A DNA stretch of 64,000 bases from Struthidea cinerea (lineage: Eukaryota > Chordata > Aves > Passeriformes > Corcoracidae). Under the pieces are notes generated by a model that worked only from the letters and a program-made list of their open reading frames with translations, was not told where the DNA came from and did no database searches. Position 1 is the first letter of the stretch. Each line of letters begins with the position of its first letter. The stretch lies in NCBI GenBank assembly GCA_013397865.1, contig VZTI01003270.1:316984-380983 (forward strand). The letters run 5' to 3'. Position numbers and translations under genes: made by a program. Below, in pieces: positions 49,561 to 62,700 of this stretch.

Positions 49561-52500
49561 AATATGTAGGAATGCAACAATAATCTGAACGAAAATGAGT
49601 GATACAAGCAGAAATATGAATAAACTGAGTCTGACATGACATCATATTTCTAAATGAGTAGATGTCCCATTATGGATAAAGAGCTGTAGCAGACAAATAG
49701 GACTTCCCTACTCTAAAACTGACATCTATTTGTTCTAGATTGCATTCTGTGAGTGAATGAAATTAGAGTTTTTCCATCAACTAAACATACGTTTATCACA
49801 CATTCTACCTTGCCAGTTCCAACTTAAAAGCAATGTTTACGGAGGGAATGCATTTATTAAATGTGCTTTGAAAGTGGTCCCTAGATACAGTGATTCAAGT
49901 TTATTACACTGTAGGAGCATAAACCTGAGTGGCAACATGAGGCACATGTGGAAGAGTCACAGCAGTGTTTGTCAATTATAACTCCAGCAAGAGTGCAACA
50001 AGATTTAGACTTCAAATTCACAGACCCTGTAGCCCAATGAAACTGAGTAGCCCGAGAACAGAGAGCCAATTTCATAAGAAATGCTGGAGCCTAGAAATGC
50101 AGATTTTGTTACGCATGAGGTGTCTCCCCTCCCTAGTAGAAAAGGAGATTTGTATGCATCTTTGTCCTTATTGCCTTCCTCCTTTTTTCCCAGTAATCAG
50201 AAATTAAGAAGACTGGACATTTATCCAGCTAGGATTTGATCCCAAATGGGTTGAATCTGTAAACACCTGGATTATCGAAGTATGTATTCAATTTCTGTTT
50301 CTTAGTCTTTTCTACTCCACATGAAAGATAACATTCACTGAGCCAGAGAGTGACTGAGCCAATCACAGTCATCAATATCCCAGGATATCACAGTTTTGGG
50401 TTTCTCTTCTTTCTCCAGAAACTTTGTCCAGATGCTAATAGACTGAATTTTTTAAAGACTACATGCGAAAAAGCTGCCTAGTGCATATAATATTATTTTT
50501 AATAAGACATACACCACCATAGTTTCAAATGTCCTATTAATAGGAATAGTGGGCTATTTTAACCATCTTTCTTTTAAATTATGCCCTTCTGTGACATGGC
50601 TGCCACTGTAGACTCTTATTTCTCCTTGACAAGCCTGACACTTAAATGCAAGGGCCGAAAGCACCATAAAATCTATTGCAAGATCTGAGACAGAAACAGC
50701 AAATATTTAAAAGTTTATTAGTTTTGATATTAATTATTTGCAATTCTTGTTTTATGAAATAAGTATTATAAACAGAGACTTCAGGATTCCATGCTCTTGC
50801 CACCCACACTACAGTATGTTCTGACATATTTGTGTAACAGAATCTTTTAAGCTATTTTTTCCCCAGAGATGCCTAGAAAACAGATACTAAGCCACTTACA
50901 TGAAAGAAAAGGTAGACTGTATATATTCACTGCACTTTAAAAAATGTCCCTTCCTCAAAACCTTGGTGAAGTCTCATCTGTCTAAATATACTTCATATCT
51001 GAACTAGACATCTGGTCTCCCTTTATAAATAGATGGACAATGGGTATTTCCTGGTCACCATTCATCTGTTTTAATGTAGCTATCACAGGCAGGTCAAATG
51101 AATTATGCCCTCAAGTTGTCTATTTCTATCCACTAACTATAAAGAGAGAAGATGGCTTTGACTTAAGGTGGATATTTAGATAAGAGGAGCAGCATATTTA
51201 GTATAGTCCAAAAAGTCATGGAAAAGCAGACGTCAGCTGCCATTTATTATTCTGCTCTACTACTCTTTTAGAAGGTAAACTATGGTCTATGAAAATCTGG
51301 ATAACAAATTTTAAAAGGGTGAAATGTTTTAAAAACTGCTGATGCTGAAAACCAGTTTAAATGCAATCCTTTGAATGGTTAAGCTCCATTTTGTGCCTGC
51401 TTTTGTTTACAGAAACACCTGCACAACCATTTCAGGATTACTCTACTCCACTATAAAGGCAAAAGGTGGTTCCAACATCCTCTAACTTGAGGTCACCTGT
51501 GACTTTATCTCAGAACGAGCCTTCAATGCAGTCTATAGAGAAGCACCAGCAAACATGGTCAAGCTTGCTGGTTAGTAGTAATTTCCTGATATGGTTGGGA
51601 AGGAAAATGCCTGTCTGCCCTGGATACGTGATTCCTCTCGTCCAGGGGAATCCACACTGGCATAGCACACAGCTTCACATTGCCAAGGAAGCACCCAAAT
51701 AATCTCGAAATTAGGGCTTTTTCTTGAGCAAGAACCAGCAGCCTAACCTTACCTAGTACAGTTGCACACTTCTACGTGTGGTTATTCTCATGAGTCATCT
51801 TGTATGATTCACGTTGTTTATAAATAGGGGCAGAAATTCTGACTGTGCCCTTGTGTAAAACTGCTTGCAAAACAGGTCCTAAGTAAAATGTTTTCTTACT
51901 GACAGTATAAGACTTGACAAGGTAATGGACTCAATTTTAGCTATATATGGCCTTGTTTGCTATGTACTGTGATTTGTCTTGACCAAGCTCTCTGAAAAGA
52001 AGTTAATTTAAAAGACTGAATTTAATGAACCTAGGACTTTGACATATAAATAAAGGGACTTGTCCTATATGCAAAAAACAACATACATATAAGAAGGATG
52101 AGCACAAGAAGTTAGATTGACAGACAAGCAAGATATGGCAAGAAGAAGACAGGGGAACAAAGAAAATATGCCTTAAATTTGTTTAGCATCACATATTCCG
52201 CTAGCAACACAAGATCAGGTTTGTGCCTTGGCTTCCCACTGTCACCTACAGCATGCAATATACTTCAGGTTGTGCTCATTGACAATATCTTGACTTTCTC
52301 AACAGTCTAAAGAGTATATTGGCTACTGAGAACACACTGGCAACATGTTTGCTTTTCTGTCCTCAAATACTTTTGATATATAAGACTATTTGTGAGATAC
52401 ACCAGCATCCTGAATTGAGACCTATCTTCTCTAGCAGAAACTGTCTACACCTACAAGCCAAAGAGGAGGGAGAGCTTGGATGAATCATACTCTGCAAACA

Positions 52501-52657
52501 GCTAGCTCAGGACAGTATGCACCATTCTCTGAAACATCTCCCTTTTCACTAAGGACTGAGATTTATACCTTTCAGGTATTTTGGTGAAATAAATTATATC
52601 TTAAAATCATAATGAACAATAAAACTTGCAGTCTGACTAAAATATAGGCAGGTTTTC

Positions 52658-52700
52658 TGGTGGTGGTGGTTTTTTGTTTGTTTGGGTTTGGTTTTGTTGG
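52658..52700 (-). repeat. G/T-rich (GGTTT)-type tract
   Basis: The plus strand reads CTGGTGGTGGTGG, then TTTTTTGTTTGTTTGGG and TTTGGTTTTGTTGG. This is the opposite-strand form of the A/C-rich tracts. Confidence 0.85.
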
Positions 52701-54490
52701 ACTTTTTTAAATCTAGAACAAAAAAAATTCAAATAATCTGAGAATGAAAACACAGTAATCATTCATACACATTTTCTTAGAGATAATACTTCACATCCTT
52801 GAAATTAATATTGGAAAATTCCGGTGCAGTTCCAGTAGCTTATGATATTTTAGCCCAAGATTGCAAGGAAAAAAATCCCAACTCTTACTTATTATAAGTT
52901 ACTCTTGTTTTAATGTCATCATGAGTCTAGATTTAGAGGGAGGAAATTAATTCCACACTTGCTGACAATTCTGTTTTCAGTGTAAGAGTACAATAGAAGT
53001 AATGATTTCAGTGAAAGACTATAAAGAATCCTCTAAAATGAAATTAAATGCCAATGTAAGGTGTATTACTGTTCAAGAATGAAAAGGAAATTAAAGCAAA
53101 TCAAATCCATGTAAAGCCTATTACTAGGATTTACAGGCATATCTGCATATGTGTTCCATTCCTATTTTTCTGGTGATATATCACAAAGCACAGATTTACC
53201 ATCCACTACATATACATACACAAACTGAACAGAAACCTTCTACCTGAGCCCTCTGATTGGGGGCTGCACCCTTTCATACGTTTGTTATAGCCAGTGTTGT
53301 TTAACAATGTCATTTTTTAGATCAACTGGATGAGAAAGACTACAGTGTTGAAAGAAAATCTCTGAGAAGGCACTTTCTGGTTTATGATTGAGCATAAGTG
53401 CAAACAGCTTTCAAAAGTTAATTTCTCAACTAAAACATTTATGGAAAATCTTCATCTGTTTGTGTTTGAATGAGATTCTCTTCCTGTTTATTTAACAAAC
53501 AATCTACAACAAGATGCCAGCTTTTGGCTGCTGCTGGCCAGGCAAGTTTTCCTCTCCTGACTCTCAAGCAAATATTAACAGGGTCAGTAACAACAGGCTA
53601 CAGGGCTCAATCCCAGACAGAAAAAGTGTTCAAAGGGAGCATAAAGAGGAAGATTACGCCTATGTGATGTTAATTTTCAGCAGGTGTTGAAAAGTTGACA
53701 TAAACATCCTTTAAACTGCTTCAATTTACATCAAGACCACAACAGCAGCACTTTCAGAATCAGAAGGCTGCACATGGCTTTTAAATTGTGATTGCTCCAT
53801 CTTCAGAATTAAATAACTCCCAATGAAACAGACAAAAATGTGATAATTTATCTTCCTTAATTCTATGCAAAAGGTTCTGTAACAAAATATTTCTAATATC
53901 TTCAGCTATGTTTCTGGTTTATGTTTACTTTGAATATGTTCATCATCATAGTAGTTACATCATTGTAGTAATTTTATAGGATTTCTGCTGACAAGAAAGA
54001 TCAATGCATCACTTTGGGAAAAAAAGGCAGATCTGTACAGCTCATTGCTATCTCTTTTTCCCCACAAGCATATCAAAAACAGGGACATTCTAGGAAATAG
54101 TCTGAGGTGCTCAATGAAGAGTATCACACCTTCCACAACCAGAAGACCCAGTCCAAGAATCGATAGGGTCTTACCTGCCCCTGATGAACTTGATTAAGAG
54201 TAAACCAACAGAAGTGGAAGTGGAGCACAACAGCAAGAGCGGAAAAGAGAGCAGGTACCTCAGCATCCCGATGTAACATTCTGACACATTAATGGGTCAC
54301 ACCTGCCTTGAGCTCCTGCCCTCTGTCTGGATGCAATGAAATTACTCTGCTTGGCGCTGTTTTCCTCTGACAGGTCTGTGATAGCTCTGCCTATGCAGAC
54401 TCACGTAATTTTCTTAGGACGTATTGTTTCAAAATAAGGAAAACCCACTATAAATTACACGCTGAAAATTAGTTGTAAAAACGTAAACGA

Positions 54491-54610
54491 TCTTGGAAAG
54501 TCAGCAGCATCCTGTAAAATTCTCCAGTCTGTGGCAATTATGATATGCATATGGAGAACATGCATTTCACAGAAAAAATTAAACACCACCAGCAAAATAC
54601 AAGAAAGTTT
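54491..54610 (+). repeat. Dispersed repeat, copy C
   Basis: The core TCAGCAGCATCCTG and following bases (54501-54547) match 55343-55389 at 36 of 47 positions. Weaker similarity continues through a shared CATTTCACA block. It may belong to the same family as the pair at 37.5 and 39.4 kb, because all four show a TCTGGAAG- or TTGGAAAG-like block followed by CTCARAGYATC-like sequence, but that link is tentative. Confidence 0.5.
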
Positions 54611-55332
54611 AAGGTGAATATTTTTAATAACACTTGATTTTTTTTCAGTTCTTTGCTAGTAAGTAAACACAAAGTGTATTCGATATGATGCTGTATTAAA
54701 TGCATCTAGTGGGAATTGGGCCATGAGCTTCAATGGGTCAATACTATTGGCTATCTTTTTAAATTAAGTTACAGTGAGCTTTATTATCAGAGAAGTCTGC
54801 ATGTAGACATCCTTAAACAATTTCCTTGATCCTGAACCTAGGTAGTAGGCACAAGACCTAAAGAAAATTCAGGAATTCAGCAGTAGCTATGTGGCACCAC
54901 AGAGCAACCCCTAATGGCATGGGGACTTGATTGAAAAGAAAAATGTCAAAAAAGTATCATGAAAGAGCAACTTAGAAAAAACATTAATGCATTAAAATAA
55001 ATGTGTTCAGACCTTTTACTTCTCATCCTTCTGTTTCAAGAAGATTCAAATTTAAATGAGGGAAAGATTTTATTCAACACTATATTTTCCTGCAAGATGC
55101 TGCATAATAATCAGGAAAACAGTAAGTGCACATAAAGGGACAAATAAAAAAAATCCTATTTCCTTCAACTCAGTGGAGACATGATATAATTCATGGGAAA
55201 GCAGACATAAATAAGATTCTGTGAGCAAGTACCTACAGACCTGTATTCCATTTCCTTAGCAAAAAATGGTCTGGAAACAAGAGGAGCAGCATTAAAATCT
55301 TATGCCAGAAACTGAACGTGGAATTTGTCAGG

Positions 55333-55447
55333 TGCCGAGAACTCAGAAGCATCCTGCACAGTTTTCCATTCTATGGCAACTGAGGTATGAAGGGGGTGGT
55401 GGTTGCTCATTTCACATAAATACAATGCAGGAATCTTAACAGCAAAG
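55333..55447 (+). repeat. Dispersed repeat, copy D
   Basis: This is the partner of 54491-54610 in the same orientation, with core ACTCAGAAGCATCCTGC, TTTTCCATTCTATGGCAACT and GCTCATTTCACA. The family is not recognised. Confidence 0.5.
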
Positions 55448-56480
55448 GTTATATCATGAACATGGAATACTGAATACATAATAACATTGAAGAGGATTTC
55501 TATCTATTTTTTAATGGTTGTTTATACTGTTCAAGAATTTTTCTTAGAGACGGTTTTGATGAACGCAGCCAAACTGACCAAGCAAGACAAGAGCATTCAC
55601 TGCTCCATTCCGATAATTATGACCAAATATTTTTTGTAGGTGATTTCATCTTTTTAGAGTATTGTTTATTTTTTCTTCTCCTTGCTTAAACTACAAGTTT
55701 CACAGGGCCATGCCAGTCCCCTTAAGAAATGCTTGGATTGTATTTACCACAAGGGTTTTCCCATTTTATTGTGCAGCACTGCTGAAATATATGGCTGGTA
55801 TTTCTGTCCTGGAGACTCATTTGAAGGTAGAGCTGTGTCATAGCTTCCTGAGTCTCCTATTTCAGAATACCAATGTAATTTTATTTCTCTCGAGAGCTGG
55901 GAAAAACTCGAACAATAATTATGCTCTTGGAAATGCCTCTCTAGTCACAAATTATCTCCTAGTAAGCGTAGTTACTTACAAGCACATAAATACTTCATTG
56001 AAATGTAATGTAATTTCATATTTATGAATTGACTTGCCTGCATAGCTGCCACTTATGTTAAAATATCTCAATTCTGTGTAATGTTCTTCACCTATGACAA
56101 ATCCTTACTTTCTACTAAGGACACATGAGCATGAAAATTCATTGTACTTATGATACTTAGAAAAATTAAACTGCTTGAAGAGGAGTTTGGTTTAGGGATG
56201 AAAGATGAAAATTCCAAACTCTAACTCAAAGTATCCTAATGAAATATACATATGTATTTTTTAAGAATTAGAAAAATCTTAACTATTTAGAAACAGAAAG
56301 TAATTCAGCAGATGTATAAAGCACAGTTTATACCAAGGGTCACAGCTAGTACTGTAACTTAATGATTCCAACTCAATACTTTTTCAAAACTACTCTTCAG
56401 ATCATAGTAAGACACATTAATATCACATATGTATAGAGAGAAATGATTTCATCATCTACTTTAAACAAAAAATTTTGCTT

Positions 56481-56774
56481 CTAATAATTGTAGTCTTTAA
56501 ATCTGACATCGGCTTTCATGCTTATATTTTCATTTTCACCCTCTTGACAAAAGGGCAGATCCATTCCAATACTGGACTTGCATAAAAGCTCCTTATTCTT
56601 GTTTCTTACAAATGGGAGTGATTCTATTCCTTTGGCTCCTAAATTGGTATAATCCAACATGACGCAGAAGCTCATCTCCTCACCTACGTGTACTGTGATA
56701 AGTAGATACTCAGCAGTTACACCACAGTCCCTTAACTTACACTTTGTTACATGAGCATTAACATCAAAAGTCAA
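56481..56774 (-). other. Open reading frame of 97 codons, coding status unknown
   Basis: The frame starts MTFDVNAHVTKCKLRDCG and contains YLLITVHVGEEMSFCVMLDY. The second stretch alternates hydrophobic and polar residues, as a beta-sandwich strand would, and six cysteines are spread through the frame. I do not recognise a family. No splice sites were matched to it and no neighbouring frame extends it. It could be a chance frame or a decayed retrocopy. Confidence 0.12.
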
Positions 56775-59700
56775 AAGGGAAAGAAGAAAAAAAATTCCTT
56801 TAGCCGTGCAGTTTATTCATGTGTTTATTTCAATTGCAAGTTATTTTACTTAAAACAGTTACAACAGATGCCTTAAACTTCAGCTATTTGGTCTTGCACA
56901 CTCTACAAAGAAGCTGCTAGTAACTGAGGAAGAAATGTGGGAGTTTGATAGATACCAGTTGATGAAACAATGTTTTCCTTGGCGAATTTTTGTTTATGAG
57001 AGAGATGTGGATTCAGAAGAAATCTCGTTTTATACCTTAGCGGAAAGGACCTCAAAGACATGGCTTGAGATTTCTGTTGCAAATCTTTTGCCTAAACCCA
57101 GACCAAATTCTATTGCATATGGTGGAAAAATCCATTACTAATAAGTGAAGCACAGTGAAAGGTTTGCCTGGAATGAACAAATTAATGAAAGATCTAATTA
57201 CACAGCAATTTCCTGCAGGTTTCTTCCCTCATGGACTGGAACGTTCTTCTGACTGGAACAGGACTGGAACATTCAGTTAGCGTGATCCAATCCTGCTCTC
57301 CATGTTTATTAAACACATACATCAGGATTGTGCTCACACACTTATCTCCATTATATATTTCCTCAAATACACAGAGGAATAAACACAAAATGCTTATAGC
57401 AAGTTGCATATTCAATCAGCTGGGCTGGTGGAGTACTGCCCTTGGTTCACAACTTAACCCTGTCTGTGATGAAGCGATATTTGCTACAGCCTGAATCACC
57501 AGTCACAGGAGGTTTCAGAAGTGGTGTAGTCTTGGACAATCAAGCCATGCCCTTTTCTTTGAGAAAGTCAGCACATCTTTTCCAAATAGGTCTGCTGTCC
57601 TGATAGAAAAACATTAGGGAAAGGATTGACACTTAACATTTGATGTAGATCTATTACTGTAGGGCTCTGTGTCTTTCTGCTCAAACCTCTCAAAAAACAT
57701 TTGCATTCACTTAATCACAGTTATCCGTAGCAGTTCAGCGTTTTCATGCCTTTATGTTAAATGCATGTTTGTTTCTTGATCAACAGCTAAAATTGATCAG
57801 GCTGTCAACACTTAAACTTTCTTAAAAAATGTCATTGGACCAAAGCCCCCAGTTCTAAATATTTCATAGGACAGTACTTCAGTAAATGTCATATAAAGTA
57901 AATGTAGGTGAGAGGCAGATACTGTTGTTTCCTAAACATTTCTCCTCCTTACAATGAGTCAAATCTTCCATTATCTGTAATCCACATAACATTTTCTTTC
58001 TCCTGCATGATGTAATCAAAGTCACTCACAATTCTTTTCAAAGAAAAACATACTCTCAAAGTCAAACCGAGGACATTTTTATGTAATGTGAAAATACTTC
58101 AAGGGAGTTTTCCTCCTTTTCAATATACTAAATCTTTCAAGAGACTAGTTAATAAGACAGGTTATAATTATGGCTTTCTCAAAGGGTTCACTATATTTCA
58201 AAGATATTTTTAAAAATGGATATATGAAGAAGGAACAGTAAGGATAACATCTCACAAATACACCTTTTAAAGAGTGGTAGAAAAACTTACTTCTGCAGGA
58301 CTCTTCATTCTTTGTAAATGTTAAGGCTTTATGGTTATTGTTTTGTCTCTTGTTTGTATAGCATTTTGTTATATTAAATTAACTAGTCAATGCAAAAGAA
58401 AATGCAAAATAGACCTGGCATAAGAGCTGTAATGGAGTGATTATGAATGCTTGCAGAATTGGAAAAGCAATGCTTGAGTCTTCAGAACTTATGAAAGGAC
58501 TTTCATAAACAAAACCCAGCTCAGCCTTCCCTGTTGCTCTGTTTGGAGCACAAGATCTCCTTGTGACAGACACCACCACAAGTACATATTATCTGACACT
58601 ATTATGAAAGTTTCATCAAAAATAGTGTTTAGCATGTCTATTCACTGTCTCTCGTACCTCATCTGCTAGGAAAGACTATCCCTAAGAGGAAATATTAATC
58701 AATTTTAGCTCTTTCTTTTCTTTCTCTTTCTCTCTACCTGGTTCTAATAGCATGGTAGGAGAAGATGTAGTAATTCAAATCTATCTGTTCAGTGTTCCTC
58801 TTCATATCAAACTAAGTAATGTTTTTGTGCCTCAGAAGCAGCTCTACAAGAATTGGCTGATTATGTTGTTGGTTGAAGGATGAGGCTTACAGATTGATAT
58901 ATATCTATCTCCTTTTTTTTTAAATCTTGCATGCTTTAAGATGATAAATATGTGAACTTAAAAATTTCTGCTAAATAATATCTACCAAAATCCTTTATAC
59001 ACAATTCAGTTATCTATTAAAACTTCGTAAAATTCAGCTAAAATGTAAATCTTGTAGTTTTAAAAAACCTCAAAATGAGACCTTAAAAATCTGTAAATCC
59101 AGTGCCCTAATCTTAAAACCTCAAGGCACCACACTGGTATTATTTTAGGCACCTCATGGTGCTGTTTTATGCTGTCTTTTACCAAGGCAGTTTCCAGTAG
59201 CTCTTTCCTCTCCTTGCCAGCAAGTGTATGACCCTTTCAGTTGCTGCTCATTTCCTCTACTTATGCCAGGAGCACATAGTTTACCATTTGAAGAGAAGCA
59301 GAGACTGATGCCACTGCCAACAAGAAATTAAATGAGATTTGAACAGGTTAAATCCTGCTGGTAACATCAGACAAATTTCCCACTTTCTTCGATGGAACTG
59401 TGAATATCTGTGCTTTGTCTAGTGCTTGCACTCATTATACTTGTAATCATAGCTGCATGTGCTGTAAACCTAAGAATACGTTAGAGGTGTTTACTTAGAG
59501 ACACAAAATCTTGTTTGCATGAATATCTTGCACGTCAGCTTGCAGATTTAAGCATTTTACTCAGTACTCACAGAGATTTTTAAAATAAATTTTATTCTAA
59601 TACTGTGTAAACAAGTTCCACTGAAAAATAATTAAGTTGTACCAAAATAAAACTGACATGAAAGATTCACCAAAATCCAGTAACTCCTAATGTATTTTTC

Positions 59701-62700
59701 CATTGTTCCTCCTTCATCTTTTGCGTCTACATCATTGCTGACAGTTTGCTACTCAGCATAATAGATATGTCAGTCCTTATTCCCACGTTTTTTAAGCCAG
59801 TAATTTTAGGACAGATATTGAAGAATCTGTGCCTCAAATTTAGATTGTGTGCTTCTCTGAAAATCAGTTTGGGATGAAATGGAGAAGGAGCTAAAGGAGG
59901 TAATAAAGGCAATGGAAAAAACATAGTTTCTGCATCACAATGTCTATATTATTCAAAGTAATTCTTTTCCCTTTTGAAACAGCATTTTAATCAGCTGAAA
60001 ATGGCATAACTAGCTTTTTTTTGCCCAGTAGAATAATTTTCAGCAATACTGTTTTAATGCTGAGCATGTCTTCAAGTGCCAAGATTTTTAAATACCTTGT
60101 GGAATCTAAATAGGAAGACTTCAGATGACTATATCATTTTGCAGCCAGATTCTTCCCTGTGATGATAGATCCAAACGCTTGAAGGAAAAATGAGTAATTC
60201 CCAATTTATACTTTTTAAATGTATGTGTAACCAATATGTCTTTCATTTTACATTTTCAGCTTTCTTTACAGAAAGTTCTTACAAGCTTAGCTCAGTATGA
60301 TATGAATACTTTCCTCAGAAACACAGTTTCTTAACTACAGTCCAGTGATCATAATGACAGGTCACAGATTCATAACCTTTCTGCTCAAAACTGACAAAGA
60401 CAGAATGAAATATTTTATGTACTTTCCTGTGACTTACAAGCGTGATATGAAAAAGTAATATCAAGCTCATAGATTAATATTTACCCATACATCACTCCTG
60501 GGACCACAACATTTCAGTTTTAGGCAACATATCATAGTAAGAATTTTAATACTGTATTCCGTCTATTTTATGATCATTTTACACAGATCTTGTCAGATAA
60601 TCAGGATGATTATTTTAACTTACACTGAAGATGTAAAAAGATCTGGCAACAACTACAAGTGTTCTGTGTTGTTGTAATTAGAGCAGGGTGAAAACCACAA
60701 CAAATTCGCTTTAATAATTTCTTCAAACTTAAAAATCAGGGGGCCATATTCTGCATTTTTCCTTCTACACCAAATAGGTCAGAGAACTTAGTTCCCATCC
60801 CCTCTTGTCTTTGGGATTTAGGGAAGAAAATAGAAGATAGGAAAGAAAGATGAGTCACCCCTTTACTTTTTTTTCCCCCTCAGCCACGGTTGGCGATGTA
60901 CGATAGAGAATGGAGCTCTCAAGGCTTCGGTTGCTCCTTACTACTTTAAGTAATAAAATAACTTACTAACTACTTGTCTGCCTCTGCTGAAGAAAAGCAA
61001 CCCCAGAGAAACAGCTGCTTTTCTTCCCCCAGGATTCTGCTGGGAATAATGGAAGAGACCATAATGGGTAGAAACTGAGCTCCACAGAGTTAACTTACTA
61101 CCATTGCCCATCCTCATCATTTCTGTCTTAGGGTATATCTGCCCTGTAAATGGCTCCACTGAAATTAAGGGAGTTCTTAGTGGCATAAGGCAGTAAACAG
61201 AGTCATTATAAGATGATCGGTACTGAGTTGCTGCCTTCCTCTTTGAATCTGTCTTCACCTGGTGAAACCATGACCTCTTGTCTCAGTCGCCAAATATTTC
61301 TCCTGAGTACTCCTCACCACTTCTCTACAAAGTAGGCAGAAAGTAGATTAATCTATTTTGTCTAATTTTGCACAAAATCATATCAAGAACACTAATAATA
61401 TCCATTACTGGCTGCACTGTGAAGATACTAATCACCCCCTGGAGAATGCAAACATTGTAAATCAACGTGGCTGTTTGTGCAATAATCATTAGACCATGGC
61501 TGAAGGGAATGTTTACAGACTCTGGCCTGTTGTTATTATTTGTGAAACTGAAATTAATTTAAAACTCTTCTCCAGCAGAGTTAACTTGCTGGGATTAGAC
61601 ATGAAATGCAGACGACCTAAAGAAAAGGCTTGCCCTTTTCTATAGAAATGCCATACAAGCTTCAAGCTGAAGTTGAACTTGCAACCAGCAGTGTGCTGAG
61701 ATAGCCCCTTTCAGCACATATTGGCAGGGAAAGTTTCATGAAGAAGCTTCAAGGAGCTAGTTTGAGTGCTGAGGTAATTAACTATTACAGTGACTAGTGT
61801 GTGACACAAAAATCACAACTGTATGGAAAGGGAATGAAAGAAAAAAACAAACTAAAATAATTTAAAGCAAACTATGTTACAAAAAGAGAAAATTTTATAT
61901 ATTCATAAAAAAATAAAATCACAGCAAAATATAGACAGACTAGAAAACAAAATCATATTAATCTTTATCATCATTTAGAACCTACCTAAAAACATAAATT
62001 TATGACCACTATTAATAATTATATTTTTTAAGTCAGTTTTCACAGATTTTTCACCTCCTTCTAAAGTTTATATACTAAAGCAGAACATTCGTGGCAGATT
62101 ACTGTCTATTAAATATGGGTTTTAAAGTAGATTTATAAAAATATAACCTAATCCAAGTTATATACCCCTGGTCACTTTCTAAACAAATCTTCGTATCCAC
62201 ATCTAAATGAAACAAAAATTGTCATACATCTTGGATTAAGACCAATAATAGTATTTTTTCCTATTTGAGGACTCCTTTGTCATTTAGGACTCTTTAGTTT
62301 TATATCTATTAGACAAATCTGAAGCAGCAAACAACCGTTGTGTTATTGATTTATCTCCACTTTGACAGTGTTTCTTAAACTTTGTATAATTACTTGCATT
62401 TATTATGATCTCGTCTGCCATTTATGTAGCTCTCGTAGAAATGCTAAAACATCATGCTGGGTTGCTGTGTTGACAGCAGGTTGCCTCCAATTTCCACCTG
62501 TTATACTGTATTAAAATAGATAAGGGAGTATTAAATACAGTGGCAACACTACTTAGTGTAATTGCTGTGGGGATGTTATTCCATCATTACTGAGACACAC
62601 CGCAGTGCAGAAGATAACCCTAGGATGCAGCATATGCCAGGAGACTGGTTTTGACATGTTCTGTAACTGAAACTGAGCCTAACAAAAGCTAAATTACAAA

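Noticed and set aside
49186..49588. Frames of 91-122 codons on both strands
   Set aside because: They are entirely or almost entirely within the antisense CR1 fragment at 49125-49560.
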